Source: JAKLIN01 sp049288015
GTDB taxonomy: Archaea > Nanobdellota > Nanobdellia > Pacearchaeales > GW2011-AR1
Assembly (NCBI GenBank): GCA_049288015.1
Contig: JBAQGX010000001.1
Span: 35,157 to 99,156, forward strand
DNA length: 64,000 bases
Direction: 5' to 3'
Under the pieces are notes generated by a model that saw nothing but the letters and a program-made list of their open reading frames with translations, did not search any database and had not been told where the DNA came from. The position numbers were made by a program, and so were the translations under genes. Below are positions 1-8,143 of the stretch, piece after piece. How positions within the stretch are numbered: position 1 is the stretch's first letter; the number at the start of each line of letters is the position of its first letter.

Positions 1-624
1 CCTGGTCCCCTTAAAGATGGAGTTATTTATAATACTCCTAATTTACCTTTTAAGAATTATAATTTAAAAAAATTTCTTGAAAATAAGTTTAGAACAAAGG
101 TTGAGATAAGAAATGATGCTCAGTGTGTTGCCCTTGCAGAAGCGAAACTAGGTAGTAAAAAGAAAAATTTCATTATTATGACTCTTGGTACAGGAATTGG
201 AGGGGGAATAATAATAAATGGAGAGTTATACGAGGGGGAAGGGTATGCGGGAGAATTTGGACATTTAGTTATTAATAATGGAGAATATTTAGAAACTCTT
301 TGGCAAAGGAACAGAAAGAAAACACAGGAACTTTTTGGGAAAAATTTTCTTATCAAAGATTTGTTTGATAAGAATGATAAGAAAGCAAAAGAATTGATTC
401 AAGAAATGGTTACTTTCTTGAGTTATGGTATTGGTTCTTTAATAAATTCTTTAGATCCTCAGGAGGTTGTGCTTATGGGTGGTGTTAGGGATGTAGGGAG
501 TAAATTAATGAGTAAGATAAATAAGGAAGTTCGAAAATATCAATACTTACCAACTATTCCTAAAATAAGATGGAGTAAACTTGACCATCCTGGGATTTTG
601 GGGGCTAGTTTATTAATTGACTAA
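1..624 (+). CDS. ROK-family sugar kinase/regulator, 5'-truncated by window edge
   Basis: The frame is open from base 1 with no start codon, so the N-terminus lies outside the window. The visible 207 residues carry the ROK pattern: NDAQCVALAEAKLG near residue 38, the phosphate-binding loop TLGTGIGGG near 60 and GYAGEFGH near 81. ROK proteins are mostly glucose, fructose or amino-sugar kinases, or sugar-responsive repressors. No DNA-binding part can be judged because the start is missing. The Cys-rich zinc motif that normally follows GEFGH is absent; the chain goes straight into a Tyr/Leu/Glu-rich segment. The catalytic ND pair is present, so kinase activity is plausible. It converges on alaS, with 3 bases between the stop codons. 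Confidence 0.8.
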   Translation, partial: PGPLKDGVIYNTPNLPFKNYNLKKFLENKFRTKVEIRNDAQCVALAEAKLGSKKKNFIIMTLGTGIGGGIIINGELYEGEGYAGEFGHLVINNGEYLETLWQRNRKKTQELFGKNFLIKDLFDKNDKKAKELIQEMVTFLSYGIGSLINSLDPQEVVLMGGVRDVGSKLMSKINKEVRKYQYLPTIPKIRWSKLDHPGILGASLLID

Positions 625-627
625 TAC

Positions 628-2481
628 TTATTCTAATATTGCTTTGATTCTTCTTATTCCTGCAGAGCTTGAGTCTTCTTTTAGAATTTTAAATTTTCCA
701 AGTTCTTTTGTGTTTGATATATGTGGTCCAGTACAAATTTCTTTGCTGAAATATCCTTTTTTTTCTGAAGGATCAATTATTGTGTATACAGAAACTTCCT
801 CAGGGTATTTGGCTCCGAATTCTCCTTCTGCACCAGATTTTAAGGCCTCTTTTAGGGGCATTTCTTTTCTTGTAACTTTAAGATTATCTTTTATTTTTTT
901 ATTAATTAGCTCTTCTACCTTTCTTATTTCTTCATCTGTTAGTTTTCTATTGAAACTAAAATCAAATCTTAGCCTTTCTGGTGTTATATTTGATCCTTTC
1001 TGATGTATTTCAGAATTATTCAAAATAATCTTAAGTGCGGCATTTAACATGTGAGTTGCAGTATGAAGTTTGGTTGTTTCTAACGAACTATCGGCTAGTC
1101 CAGACTTAAATTTACCAGCAGATGCTGTTCTAGATAAATTTTGATGCTTAGATTGTTTATTGTAAAATTCATTTTTTATTTTTTCAGAATTGATTTTAAT
1201 GTTTTTTTCCTTTAGCATCTCCAAAGTCATTTCTAGAGGGAAGCCGTAAGACTGGTAAAGTAAAAATGCATCATCTCCAGAAAATTCTTTTTTATTTTCA
1301 ATTATTTCTTTTAGAATCTCAAGACCTTTGATTAATGTTCCATTAAATTTATTCTCTTCTTCAAATAAAATTTTCAGAATTTTATCCTTATTGTTTTTTA
1401 GTTCTTTATAATCCGAATATATCTTAAACACGGGTTCTGCAATCTTATTTGTGAAAAATCCTATACGATCTAACTTAATCTTCCTGCCATAAACTATTGC
1501 TCTTCTTATTAATCTCCTAAGAACATAGCCCTGTTCTTTATTTCCCGGGATTATTCCATCCGCAATTATGAAAACAGAAGCCTTAATATGATCTGCAATT
1601 ATTCTCATTATCCTCATTTCTTCTTCAAGGGATAAATTTCCACCAAGACCTTTTGTAATTTTTAAGTCAGAATATTTCTCTTTACTTCTTGGATATTCTA
1701 ATCCAGATAATTCTTCAATTCTACTTATTATTGGGATAAAACTATCTACTAGGTAATCATCCTCAAATTCATTTAGGATTGTAATTGTTCTTTCTACTCC
1801 CATCCCCGTATCAACATTCTTTTGTTTTGCTATAGTAAATTTTTTTGAAGGCTCCTTTATGTACTGCATAAAAACGTCGTTCCAAATTTCTACCCAGTTT
1901 TTATCTTTTGAATCAAATTTTCTTGGAATAGGTAAGGAATTTGACTTCCAATAAAATATTTCTGTGTCCGGGCCGCATGGACCAGTTTGACCTGCTGGGC
2001 CCCACCAATTATCACTTTTCCCTAGAAATGCAATTCGTTCTTCTGAGATTCCCATAGATTCCCAAATTTTTGCAGACTCTTCATCTTTTGGAGCATCTTT
2101 ATCTCCCTTAAATACACTTACTGCAAGCCTTTCTTTTGGAATTTTAAGGACCTCTGTAAGAAATTCAAAACTAAATTCAATTGCCTCTTTTTTGAAATAA
2201 TCCCCCAAACTCCAGTTTCCTAGCATTTCAAAAAGAGTATGGTGATATGTATCTCCGACTTCTTCTATGTCTTGGGTTCTTATACATCTTTGTACACTTA
2301 CTAATCTTTTTCCTGACGGATGTTTTTGACCTAGTAGGTAAGGAACAAGAGGGTGCATTCCTGCAGTTGTGAAAAGAACAGTAGGATCGTTTTGAGGGAT
2401 AAGACTTGCGTTTGGAATAACCTTATGGTTCTTTGACTTGAAAAAATTTAGGTATTTCTCAATGAGATCTTTTCTATTCAT
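628..2481 (-). CDS. alaS: Alanyl-tRNA synthetase, compact bacterial type
   Basis: Charges tRNA-Ala with alanine (class II synthetase). The 617 residues contain the catalytic core (TTAGMHPLVPYL at 38-49, FEMLGNWSLGDYF at 84-96, QTGPCGPDTE at 165-174) and the tRNA-recognition helices to about 440. An editing domain follows, with zinc ligands HTATH (473-477) and CTGPH (583-587). The wording is bacterial rather than archaeal. Full-length bacterial AlaRS is about 870 residues; the beta-barrel before the editing domain and the C-terminal C-Ala domain are both missing here. The chain ends cleanly after the editing domain, so this looks like a compact form and not a broken gene. It starts at ATG 2481; the next upstream gene on this strand ends 36 bases away. 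Confidence 0.95.
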   Translation of the reverse strand: MNRKDLIEKYLNFFKSKNHKVIPNASLIPQNDPTVLFTTAGMHPLVPYLLGQKHPSGKRLVSVQRCIRTQDIEEVGDTYHHTLFEMLGNWSLGDYFKKEAIEFSFEFLTEVLKIPKERLAVSVFKGDKDAPKDEESAKIWESMGISEERIAFLGKSDNWWGPAGQTGPCGPDTEIFYWKSNSLPIPRKFDSKDKNWVEIWNDVFMQYIKEPSKKFTIAKQKNVDTGMGVERTITILNEFEDDYLVDSFIPIISRIEELSGLEYPRSKEKYSDLKITKGLGGNLSLEEEMRIMRIIADHIKASVFIIADGIIPGNKEQGYVLRRLIRRAIVYGRKIKLDRIGFFTNKIAEPVFKIYSDYKELKNNKDKILKILFEEENKFNGTLIKGLEILKEIIENKKEFSGDDAFLLYQSYGFPLEMTLEMLKEKNIKINSEKIKNEFYNKQSKHQNLSRTASAGKFKSGLADSSLETTKLHTATHMLNAALKIILNNSEIHQKGSNITPERLRFDFSFNRKLTDEEIRKVEELINKKIKDNLKVTRKEMPLKEALKSGAEGEFGAKYPEEVSVYTIIDPSEKKGYFSKEICTGPHISNTKELGKFKILKEDSSSAGIRRIKAILE

Positions 2482-2517
2482 ACTATACCTTTAGAATTAT
2501 TATTTATAATTATTTTG

Positions 2518-2871
2518 TTAATATGAGAGAGATTTTAGCTTTCTTTGGATTTCTCTCAACTGAGATTCTAAATCTCCACTGACCCTATTCGTAGAATTTT
2601 CCTCTTCATTTTCCTGCGGACGTTTTAAGATTTTTGGAATTCTAACTTCAGGGAGATCTGCTTCCAATAATTTTACATTCATTGCTATTTTTTTAACTTC
2701 CTTATAGAAGCTTGATTTCATTTTCAATTCTAAGTCTCTTAGTAGCAAAAATCTTTTAATTGACTTTATTATATTTATTATATCTATTTCCGAAGCAAGA
2801 ATATCTTTTTTGGATTGAAGAGCTTCTTCATAACTAAGTTTTACGTGTATAAAATTGTCTCCTTTGTCCAT
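2518..2871 (-). CDS. Hypothetical protein, helical, 117 aa
   Basis: I do not recognise a family. The protein is charged and mostly predicted helical. It has a conserved-looking central stretch, ADLPEVRIPKILKRP near residues 72-86, and a coiled-coil-like end with regular Leu/Ile spacing. It has no cysteines, signal peptide or membrane segment. It lies 1 base downstream of another helical protein on the same strand, so the two are probably co-transcribed and may act together. Confidence 0.6.
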   Translation of the reverse strand: MDKGDNFIHVKLSYEEALQSKKDILASEIDIINIIKSIKRFLLLRDLELKMKSSFYKEVKKIAMNVKLLEADLPEVRIPKILKRPQENEEENSTNRVSGDLESQLREIQRKLKSLSY

Positions 2872-2872
2872 A

Positions 2873-3496
2873 TTAATCTATCTTAGAAAAAATATCCTTA
2901 TCTATTTTGTCAATTTGACCTTTCATAGTCTGTAATCTTTGCTGCCACATTTCTAACTCCTTGTCTTCTTCTTCTTTGGTGTGTTTTATATCTTCCAAAA
3001 TTTTTTCAACGCCAAGTAATTGTTTTTTTATCTTGTTGAACAAATCCATATTTTCCTCAAATTTGTCAATTCTAACAAATATTGGTTCTGATTTTTCTTG
3101 AGGTCTTTGCATTGAATACTCTGTCCTACTTGGTTTTGTCATCACTGATGGCTTCAGGGAGGTTGGTACCTTAATTCCTTCAGAAGATTCGTCCATCTCT
3201 GGAGTCATTTCTTTTGACATTGGGATGCTGGGGAGTTTTGGCATCGTCTGAATTTCTTCTTCAGATTCATCTGTCTCTTCATCCTCTTTTTCCCCAGAAA
3301 TTGCATCTTTAATTGTATCTTGTGAGAATTTATTTCCTAGACTACTTGAAGGAAATCTTGGTAGAATATTTGGCTTAAATTGTAAATTTGTAGAACTGCC
3401 TAATGGCAAGTCAGGAAGTTTTGGTAATGGTGGAAGTTCAGGAAGACTGGCAGTTACTGGAATTTCCTCTTTTTTTTTCTTATTAAACAATCCCAT
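2873..3496 (-). CDS. Proline-rich/coiled-coil hypothetical protein, 207 aa
   Basis: I start it at ATG 3496 (MGLFNKKKKEEIP). A longer in-frame start at 3694 would run through the divergent tfe gene and its promoter. The first third is low-complexity and rich in Pro and Leu, with repeated LPxLPxLP-like steps. An acidic linker follows, and the last 70 residues look like a coiled coil (KKQLLGVEKILEDIKHTKEEE). The basic N-terminus followed by Pro-rich linkers suggests a scaffold or membrane-surface protein, but this is only inference. It is paired with the 117-aa gene just downstream. Confidence 0.65.
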   Translation of the reverse strand: MGLFNKKKKEEIPVTASLPELPPLPKLPDLPLGSSTNLQFKPNILPRFPSSSLGNKFSQDTIKDAISGEKEDEETDESEEEIQTMPKLPSIPMSKEMTPEMDESSEGIKVPTSLKPSVMTKPSRTEYSMQRPQEKSEPIFVRIDKFEENMDLFNKIKKQLLGVEKILEDIKHTKEEEDKELEMWQQRLQTMKGQIDKIDKDIFSKID

Positions 3497-3602
3497 ATTA
3501 GTTGTATGTTTTAATATATTTAACAGAATATATAGGTTTAAAAACTTTTCATTATTTTCTTTAAAACAAAAGATATTTATTTGGACTTTTACATAAAAAA
3601 AT

Positions 3603-4298
3603 ATGGATAAAAAATTAATTAAGGAAGTTTTTGCGGAAGTTGCTGGTAAATCTTCTGAGTTGCTTGTGGATTTTCTTGATGATAAAAAATACATGAACGA
3701 ATTTCTGATTGCAAAGAAGTTAGACTTGCCAATAAATCAAGGGAGAAATGTTTTGTATAAATTATCGGAACATGGATTAGTTTCTTCTACAAGAAAAAAA
3801 GATAAAAAGAAAGGATGGTATACTTACTCTTGGAAGATTGAAGAGCTTAGATGCCTTGAGTTCTTGAGAAATTTGTTGTTAAAAAAGATTGAACAGATTA
3901 AAAATCAAATTAAAAATAGAGAAACGAGAGAATTTTATGTTTGTGAAAATTGTCATGTTGAATTTAATGAGGAAAACGCACTGATTCATGATTTTACTTG
4001 CCCTGAATGTGGAAGAATTTTAGAAAGAAAGGATAATACTAAATTATTAAGAGAGTTTCATAAGAATTTAGAAAATTTTGAATCTGTCTTGAAAAATATT
4101 GAGGAAGAAATTTCTAAAGAGCAATTTGTAGAAGCTAAGAAAATAAAAGTTAAGGATGCTGCATTGAAAAGAGCAAAGGCAAAAGAAAGAGCTGCTGCAA
4201 GGGAAAAGTCCAAGAAACTTTCTAAGAAAGAGCTCAAGCCTAAAAAGCCATTAACTAAAAAGGTAACTAAGAAAGTTGCCAAAAAAACGAAGAAGTAA
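3603..4298 (+). CDS. tfe: Transcription factor E, alpha subunit
   Basis: This is the archaeal homologue of TFIIE-alpha, which helps open promoters with TBP and TFB. Residues 1-85 form the extended winged helix (LAKKLDLPINQGRNVLYKL-like region). A zinc ribbon follows with Cys114, Cys117, Cys133 and Cys136 (CENC...CPEC). The C-terminus, from about 175, is a Lys/Ala-rich tail unusual in length compared with ordinary TFE of about 180 residues; it may bind nucleic acid. The gene has its own promoter, divergent from the 207-aa gene, and is followed after 2 bases by the rhomboid gene. Confidence 0.9.
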   Translation: MDKKLIKEVFAEVAGKSSELLVDFLDDKKYMNEFLIAKKLDLPINQGRNVLYKLSEHGLVSSTRKKDKKKGWYTYSWKIEELRCLEFLRNLLLKKIEQIKNQIKNRETREFYVCENCHVEFNEENALIHDFTCPECGRILERKDNTKLLREFHKNLENFESVLKNIEEEISKEQFVEAKKIKVKDAALKRAKAKERAAAREKSKKLSKKELKPKKPLTKKVTKKVAKKTKK

Positions 4299-4300
4299 TA

Positions 4301-5137
4301 ATGGATTATAGATTGGTTTCTAGAAGAAATAAGTTTCATCTTAGTGTTAATACAATACTTATACTGATTAATGTATTAATGTTTATAGTTTTGTCAATAT
4401 TAATATCTATTAATCCAAATTTGTTGGTTTATTTTTCCCTTAATCCTTCTAGTATTTTACATGGACAATATCTATGGACTCTTTTAACTAGTATGTTTTC
4501 ACATGTATACTTCTGGCATCTTGCTTTTAATATGATCTCTCTGTTTTTTGTTGGGATATTGGTCGAGAAGATTATTGGTCCTAAAAGGTATATATTTTTT
4601 TACCTTGCATCTGGGTTGTTTGCTGGACTTGTTTTTGTGCTTCTCGCAGGATTTCTTGGTACTAGTGTAATTGGCGCAAAATTATTTGGTAGTCCAGATA
4701 TAGCAGGCATTGGGGCATCCGGTGCGATATTTGGTTTGGTAGGATTGCTTGCCGTTTTAACTCCTAAGAACAGGGTATATCTAATTGCAGGACCACTCAT
4801 TGCAATAATACTTGAATCTGTTCTGGCTAGTTTTTTATCTCCTTCATTATTAGCATCATTGGATCTAATTATTACAGTTTATGTGTTCTTTTCGATATTT
4901 GCAATGTTTTCTTTCAATAAATCTCTTAGAAAAGCAGTTATTCCGATAGACATGCCTTTCTGGATTTTGCCTATTGTAACAATTGTGCCTCTATTTATTA
5001 TAGGATTATTTGTTCCATTACCTATAGCAAATTCTGCGCACCTTGGAGGGTTATTATTTGGTTTAGCTTACGGTTTATACTTAAAGAATAAGTTCCCAAA
5101 TAAAACTCAGATGATCTCTCGAGTTTTTTCAAGATAA
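4301..5137 (+). CDS. Rhomboid family intramembrane serine protease
   Basis: A polytopic membrane protein of 278 residues with at least six hydrophobic segments. The catalytic serine lies in GASGAIFGL, and the catalytic histidine in NSAHLGGLLFG on a later helix. The HLAFNMISLFF segment supplies the conserved His/Asn that stabilise the oxyanion. Rhomboids cut transmembrane segments of other membrane proteins; the substrate cannot be told from sequence. It sits between tfe and a SpoIIM-like membrane protein with gaps of only 2 and 1 bases, so the three are probably one transcript. Confidence 0.92.
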   Translation: MDYRLVSRRNKFHLSVNTILILINVLMFIVLSILISINPNLLVYFSLNPSSILHGQYLWTLLTSMFSHVYFWHLAFNMISLFFVGILVEKIIGPKRYIFFYLASGLFAGLVFVLLAGFLGTSVIGAKLFGSPDIAGIGASGAIFGLVGLLAVLTPKNRVYLIAGPLIAIILESVLASFLSPSLLASLDLIITVYVFFSIFAMFSFNKSLRKAVIPIDMPFWILPIVTIVPLFIIGLFVPLPIANSAHLGGLLFGLAYGLYLKNKFPNKTQMISRVFSR

Positions 5138-5138
5138 T

Positions 5139-5744
5139 ATGCCAAAAAAAGTTGTACAAAAAAAGAGATTTTCTTTAAGAAAAGAATATATCAAAAGTTG
5201 GAATTATATTAAAGATTCTAAGAAATTTATATTTATTATTATTGGGTTATTCTTTTTATTTGCTTTTATTGGTTTTTTTATTCCTGCACCAAATTATATT
5301 TCGCAGCAAATTTTGATTTATATTCAAAGTCTTGTTTCGCAGACTTCAAGTATGTCTTCATTTAAGCTAATTTCATTTATTTTTTTTAATAACATTCAGA
5401 GTAGCCTTCTTGGGCTTATACTCGGGGTCTTCTTTGGTATCTTTCCTGTATTTGTTGCTTTAGTTAATGGTTATCTGCTTGGTTTTGTTGCAAATGGTAG
5501 CGTCAAAGCCAATGGAATCATTATCTTATGGAAATTGTTTCCTCATGGAATATTTGAGTTGCCTGCAGTTTTTATCTCTCTTGGGCTGGGGATGAAATTG
5601 GGAAGTTTATTACTTAGTAAAGAAAAAAATGTGTTTAAGGACAATTTCATTAATGCTTTAAGAGTATTTTTATTAGTTGTTCTTCCTTTACTTGTTATTG
5701 CAGCAATTATAGAAGGAAGTCTTATCGTTATCCTTAATCATTAA
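5139..5744 (+). CDS. SpoIIM/DUF95-family membrane protein
   Basis: A 201-residue integral membrane protein with a basic N-terminus and about four or five hydrophobic segments. It carries the features typical of the SpoIIM (stage II sporulation M, DUF95) family: NNIQSSLLGLILGVFFGIFP, then LVNGYLLGF and PHGIFELPAVFIS. The family is widespread in non-sporulating bacteria and in archaea; its role there is unsettled. It starts 1 base after the rhomboid stop. Confidence 0.85.
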   Translation: MPKKVVQKKRFSLRKEYIKSWNYIKDSKKFIFIIIGLFFLFAFIGFFIPAPNYISQQILIYIQSLVSQTSSMSSFKLISFIFFNNIQSSLLGLILGVFFGIFPVFVALVNGYLLGFVANGSVKANGIIILWKLFPHGIFELPAVFISLGLGMKLGSLLLSKEKNVFKDNFINALRVFLLVVLPLLVIAAIIEGSLIVILNH

Positions 5745-6092
5745 TTAATCTCTTATAAGAACTTTGCATTTTGATCTTTTTGCTTTAAAAAAATTCTTTG
5801 AGAATTTTTCTGCATCCTTCTCTTTAAAATCTTTGCAACTAAAAATATCTATAAATGCACGATTTTCGGTTTCATCAAAGTGTAAGGTTATAGAAGAAGT
5901 TTCTATGAATTGCATTGCAGAGTACCCTTTGAGGTTTCCCTCCGCAAATCTTTTTATTGTTGCAAGTCCAAACCGCTTTACCTTTATAATATTGCACAAT
6001 TTTATAATATAATTATTTATTTTTCCTTTATTTTTTATTAATTCTGAATTGCAATCATAAAGGTTTATTGATGCTAATTTCCCCCAAAACAT
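5745..6092 (-). CDS. speD: S-adenosylmethionine decarboxylase (SpeD) family proenzyme, divergent
   Basis: SpeD proteins self-cleave to make a pyruvoyl cofactor and usually decarboxylate S-adenosylmethionine for spermidine synthesis. Aligned by eye with bacterial SpeD, the cleavage region reads IETSSITLH. Ser66 fits the pyruvoyl serine, His71 and Cys86 (in IDIFSCKDF) fit the two catalytic residues. The usual Glu-Ser-His at the cleavage site is Thr-Ser-Ser here. The 115-residue length is normal for the short form. Some SpeD homologues have become ornithine or arginine decarboxylases, so the substrate is open. It is divergent from deoxyhypusine synthase, an enzyme that consumes spermidine. Confidence 0.75.
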   Translation of the reverse strand: MFWGKLASINLYDCNSELIKNKGKINNYIIKLCNIIKVKRFGLATIKRFAEGNLKGYSAMQFIETSSITLHFDETENRAFIDIFSCKDFKEKDAEKFSKNFFKAKRSKCKVLIRD

Positions 6093-6151
6093 TACGAACT
6101 GTTGCGTAAATAACTTTTTAAATCTATTTCATTATTTTAGAGGAGATTAAG
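6093..6151. promoter_or_regulatory. Divergent speD / deoxyhypusine synthase promoter region
   Basis: A 59-base intergenic region with one AT-rich TATA-like element (CTTTTTAAATC, 6114-6124) that reads acceptably on both strands. Its centre lies about 26 bases from the speD ATG, which would make speD leaderless. It lies about 34 bases from the deoxyhypusine synthase ATG, which has a GAGGAGAT ribosome-binding site. A shared element would couple the two genes. Confidence 0.5.
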
Positions 6152-7075
6152 ATGAAAAAGGTAGAACCTCTGAAAATTACCGAAAGAATGAATATATCAC
6201 AGCTAGTCGGGCAGATGGAAAATGTAGGTTTTGGTGCAGGAAAGATAAGTAAGGCTTCACAAATAATGGAAAAAATGTTTTTAGATTCTAAGTGTAAAGT
6301 TTTTATGGGATTGGCTGGAGCAATGGTTCCAGCAGGGATGAAATTTGTAATTTTAGATATGCTTGATAATGTTAATGTTCTTGTTGTTACGGGAGCTACT
6401 TTGACTCACGATTTAATTGAAGCATTAGGAGATGAGCATTATCTTATTGAGGAACCATTTGATGATTCTAGTCTTAATAAAAAAGGATTGGATAGAATGT
6501 ACAATGTCGTTATGAAAAATAAGGTTTATGAAAAACTTGAGAATTTCTTTATTGCTAATTGGGAAAAATTCAAATCTTGTAAGAGTATAAAAGAATTGAT
6601 TTGGAAAATAGGAGAACTTTGTCCAGGAACTACTGAAAATTGTATTTTAAAAAAATGTTATGATCGAAAAATCCCTATTTTTTGCCCAGCTTTGGCAGAT
6701 TCTGGAATAGGATTAATGATTTGGGGGAGAAAAGCTAGTGGTAAAGAAATATTGATTGATGCCTTTGAAGACATGAATGATATAATTGATCTTGCCTGGA
6801 CCTCAACCAAGACAGGAATTATTTATGTTGGTGGGGGGGTTCCGAAAAACTTTATTCAACAATCATTGCAATTTTCTAAGGGTGCAGATTATGGAATTCA
6901 AATTACGACAGATTCTACTGAACCAGGAGGCAGTAGCGGAGCTCCTTTGAAAGAGGGAATTTCTTGGGGTAAAATGAAAAAGAAAGCGGATTTTGTAGAT
7001 GTAAGATGTGATGCAACAATTGCATTACCTTTAATTTTTGGAGCTATCAAAGATAAAGCAAGAAATCTTAAATAG
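6152..7075 (+). CDS. dys: Deoxyhypusine synthase family protein
   Basis: Moves the aminobutyl group of spermidine onto a lysine of aIF5A, the first step of hypusine formation. The 307 residues show the family core: GLAGAMVPAGMKF near 53-65, VVTGATLTHDLIE near 78-90 and CPALADSGIG near 178. The active-site lysine is Lys274 in ISWGKM. At the GGGVPK loop the next residue is Asn233, where the human enzyme has a catalytic histidine. This GGGVPKNF form also occurs in deoxyhypusine-synthase-like proteins, so a related aminobutyl transfer, such as homospermidine formation, cannot be excluded. It has a ribosome-binding site (GAGGAGAT) before ATG 6152. Confidence 0.87.
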   Translation: MKKVEPLKITERMNISQLVGQMENVGFGAGKISKASQIMEKMFLDSKCKVFMGLAGAMVPAGMKFVILDMLDNVNVLVVTGATLTHDLIEALGDEHYLIEEPFDDSSLNKKGLDRMYNVVMKNKVYEKLENFFIANWEKFKSCKSIKELIWKIGELCPGTTENCILKKCYDRKIPIFCPALADSGIGLMIWGRKASGKEILIDAFEDMNDIIDLAWTSTKTGIIYVGGGVPKNFIQQSLQFSKGADYGIQITTDSTEPGGSSGAPLKEGISWGKMKKKADFVDVRCDATIALPLIFGAIKDKARNLK

Positions 7076-7093
7076 AATCCACCTATCTACTTT

Positions 7094-8143
7094 ATGCTGA
7101 CTAAAAAACAAGTTAATGAAATCAGAGATTTACTCAACAATTCTAATAATCCTTTATTCTTATTTGATAACGATCCTGATGGATTATGTAGCTTTCTGTT
7201 ATTACAAAAATATACAAAAAGAGGAAAAGGCTTTCCAGTTAGATCTTTTCCAGATTTGAATGAAACTTATTTTAGAAAAATAACTGAGTTAAATCCTGAT
7301 TGTTTATTTATTCTTGATAAACCATTAGTCTCTGAAAGTTTCTTTAAGAGAATAGAAGAAATAAATCTCCCTGTTGTGTGGATTGATCATCACAAAGTAG
7401 ATAAAAAACAAATCCCAAAATTTGTAAACTATTATAATCCTTTATTCAATAAAAATAAATCTGAAGAACCGGTTACTACTCTTTGCTATCAAGTTAATAA
7501 TAATAAAGATTTGGTATGGCTTGCAGTTGTTGGAAGTATATCGGATAGATTCTTTCCAAAGTTCTACAAAGAATTCAAAAGTAAGTATCCAGATTTGGCT
7601 GTAAATTCTAAGGAAGCTTTTGAGATATTTTATAATTCGCAGATTGGAAAAATTGCAAGAATTTTTAGTTTTGCTTTAAAGGATAGTACAACTAATGTGA
7701 TAAGCATGATTAAATTTCTAATAAAGACAAATACTCCTTATGAAGTTCTTGAGGATTCTTCTCTTAATCATATGATGCATAAGAGATTTGAACAAATAGA
7801 TTCAAAATATCAGAGATTAATTAAAAAAGCAGTCAAGATTGGTGAGAATTCAGATAACATTTTGTTTTTTCAATACGCAGGAGAGTTAAGTATAAGCTCT
7901 GACATTTCAAATGAATTGAGTTATAGGTTTCCCAAAAAAGTTATAGTTGTTGCATATATCTCGGGGCTTAAGGCAAATATCTCTGTTAGAGGTAATAACA
8001 TAAGAGAAAAAGTTATGAAGTCTATAAGTATGTTAAATGGAGCAACAGGGGGAGGACATGAAAATGCAGTGGGGGCTCAAGTTAGGGTAGATGACTTAAA
8101 AACGTTCAGAAAGACTTTTGAAAATTTAGTTGAAAAAAACTAA
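7094..8143 (+). CDS. DHH-family phosphoesterase (RecJ-like)
   Basis: A 349-residue protein with the DHH phosphoesterase motifs: DNDPDG near 23-28, an Asp in FILDKP, VVWIDHHK near 95 and VGSISDRF for the last metal ligand. The C-terminal DHHA1 domain carries GGGHENAVGA. This build fits archaeal RecJ-like nucleases (including the GINS-associated nuclease group) and nano-RNases or cyclic-dinucleotide phosphodiesterases. Sequence alone does not separate them. It follows deoxyhypusine synthase by 18 bases and starts with a short or absent leader. Confidence 0.85.
   Translation: MLTKKQVNEIRDLLNNSNNPLFLFDNDPDGLCSFLLLQKYTKRGKGFPVRSFPDLNETYFRKITELNPDCLFILDKPLVSESFFKRIEEINLPVVWIDHHKVDKKQIPKFVNYYNPLFNKNKSEEPVTTLCYQVNNNKDLVWLAVVGSISDRFFPKFYKEFKSKYPDLAVNSKEAFEIFYNSQIGKIARIFSFALKDSTTNVISMIKFLIKTNTPYEVLEDSSLNHMMHKRFEQIDSKYQRLIKKAVKIGENSDNILFFQYAGELSISSDISNELSYRFPKKVIVVAYISGLKANISVRGNNIREKVMKSISMLNGATGGGHENAVGAQVRVDDLKTFRKTFENLVEKN

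Noticed and set aside
617..1003. Hydrophobic plus-strand frame opposite alaS
   Set aside because: It is antisense to the conserved editing domain and has no promoter or family match.
3497..3694. Extension of the 207-aa gene to 3694
   Set aside because: It would run over the tfe start and its promoter, and the added residues look like translated intergenic sequence.
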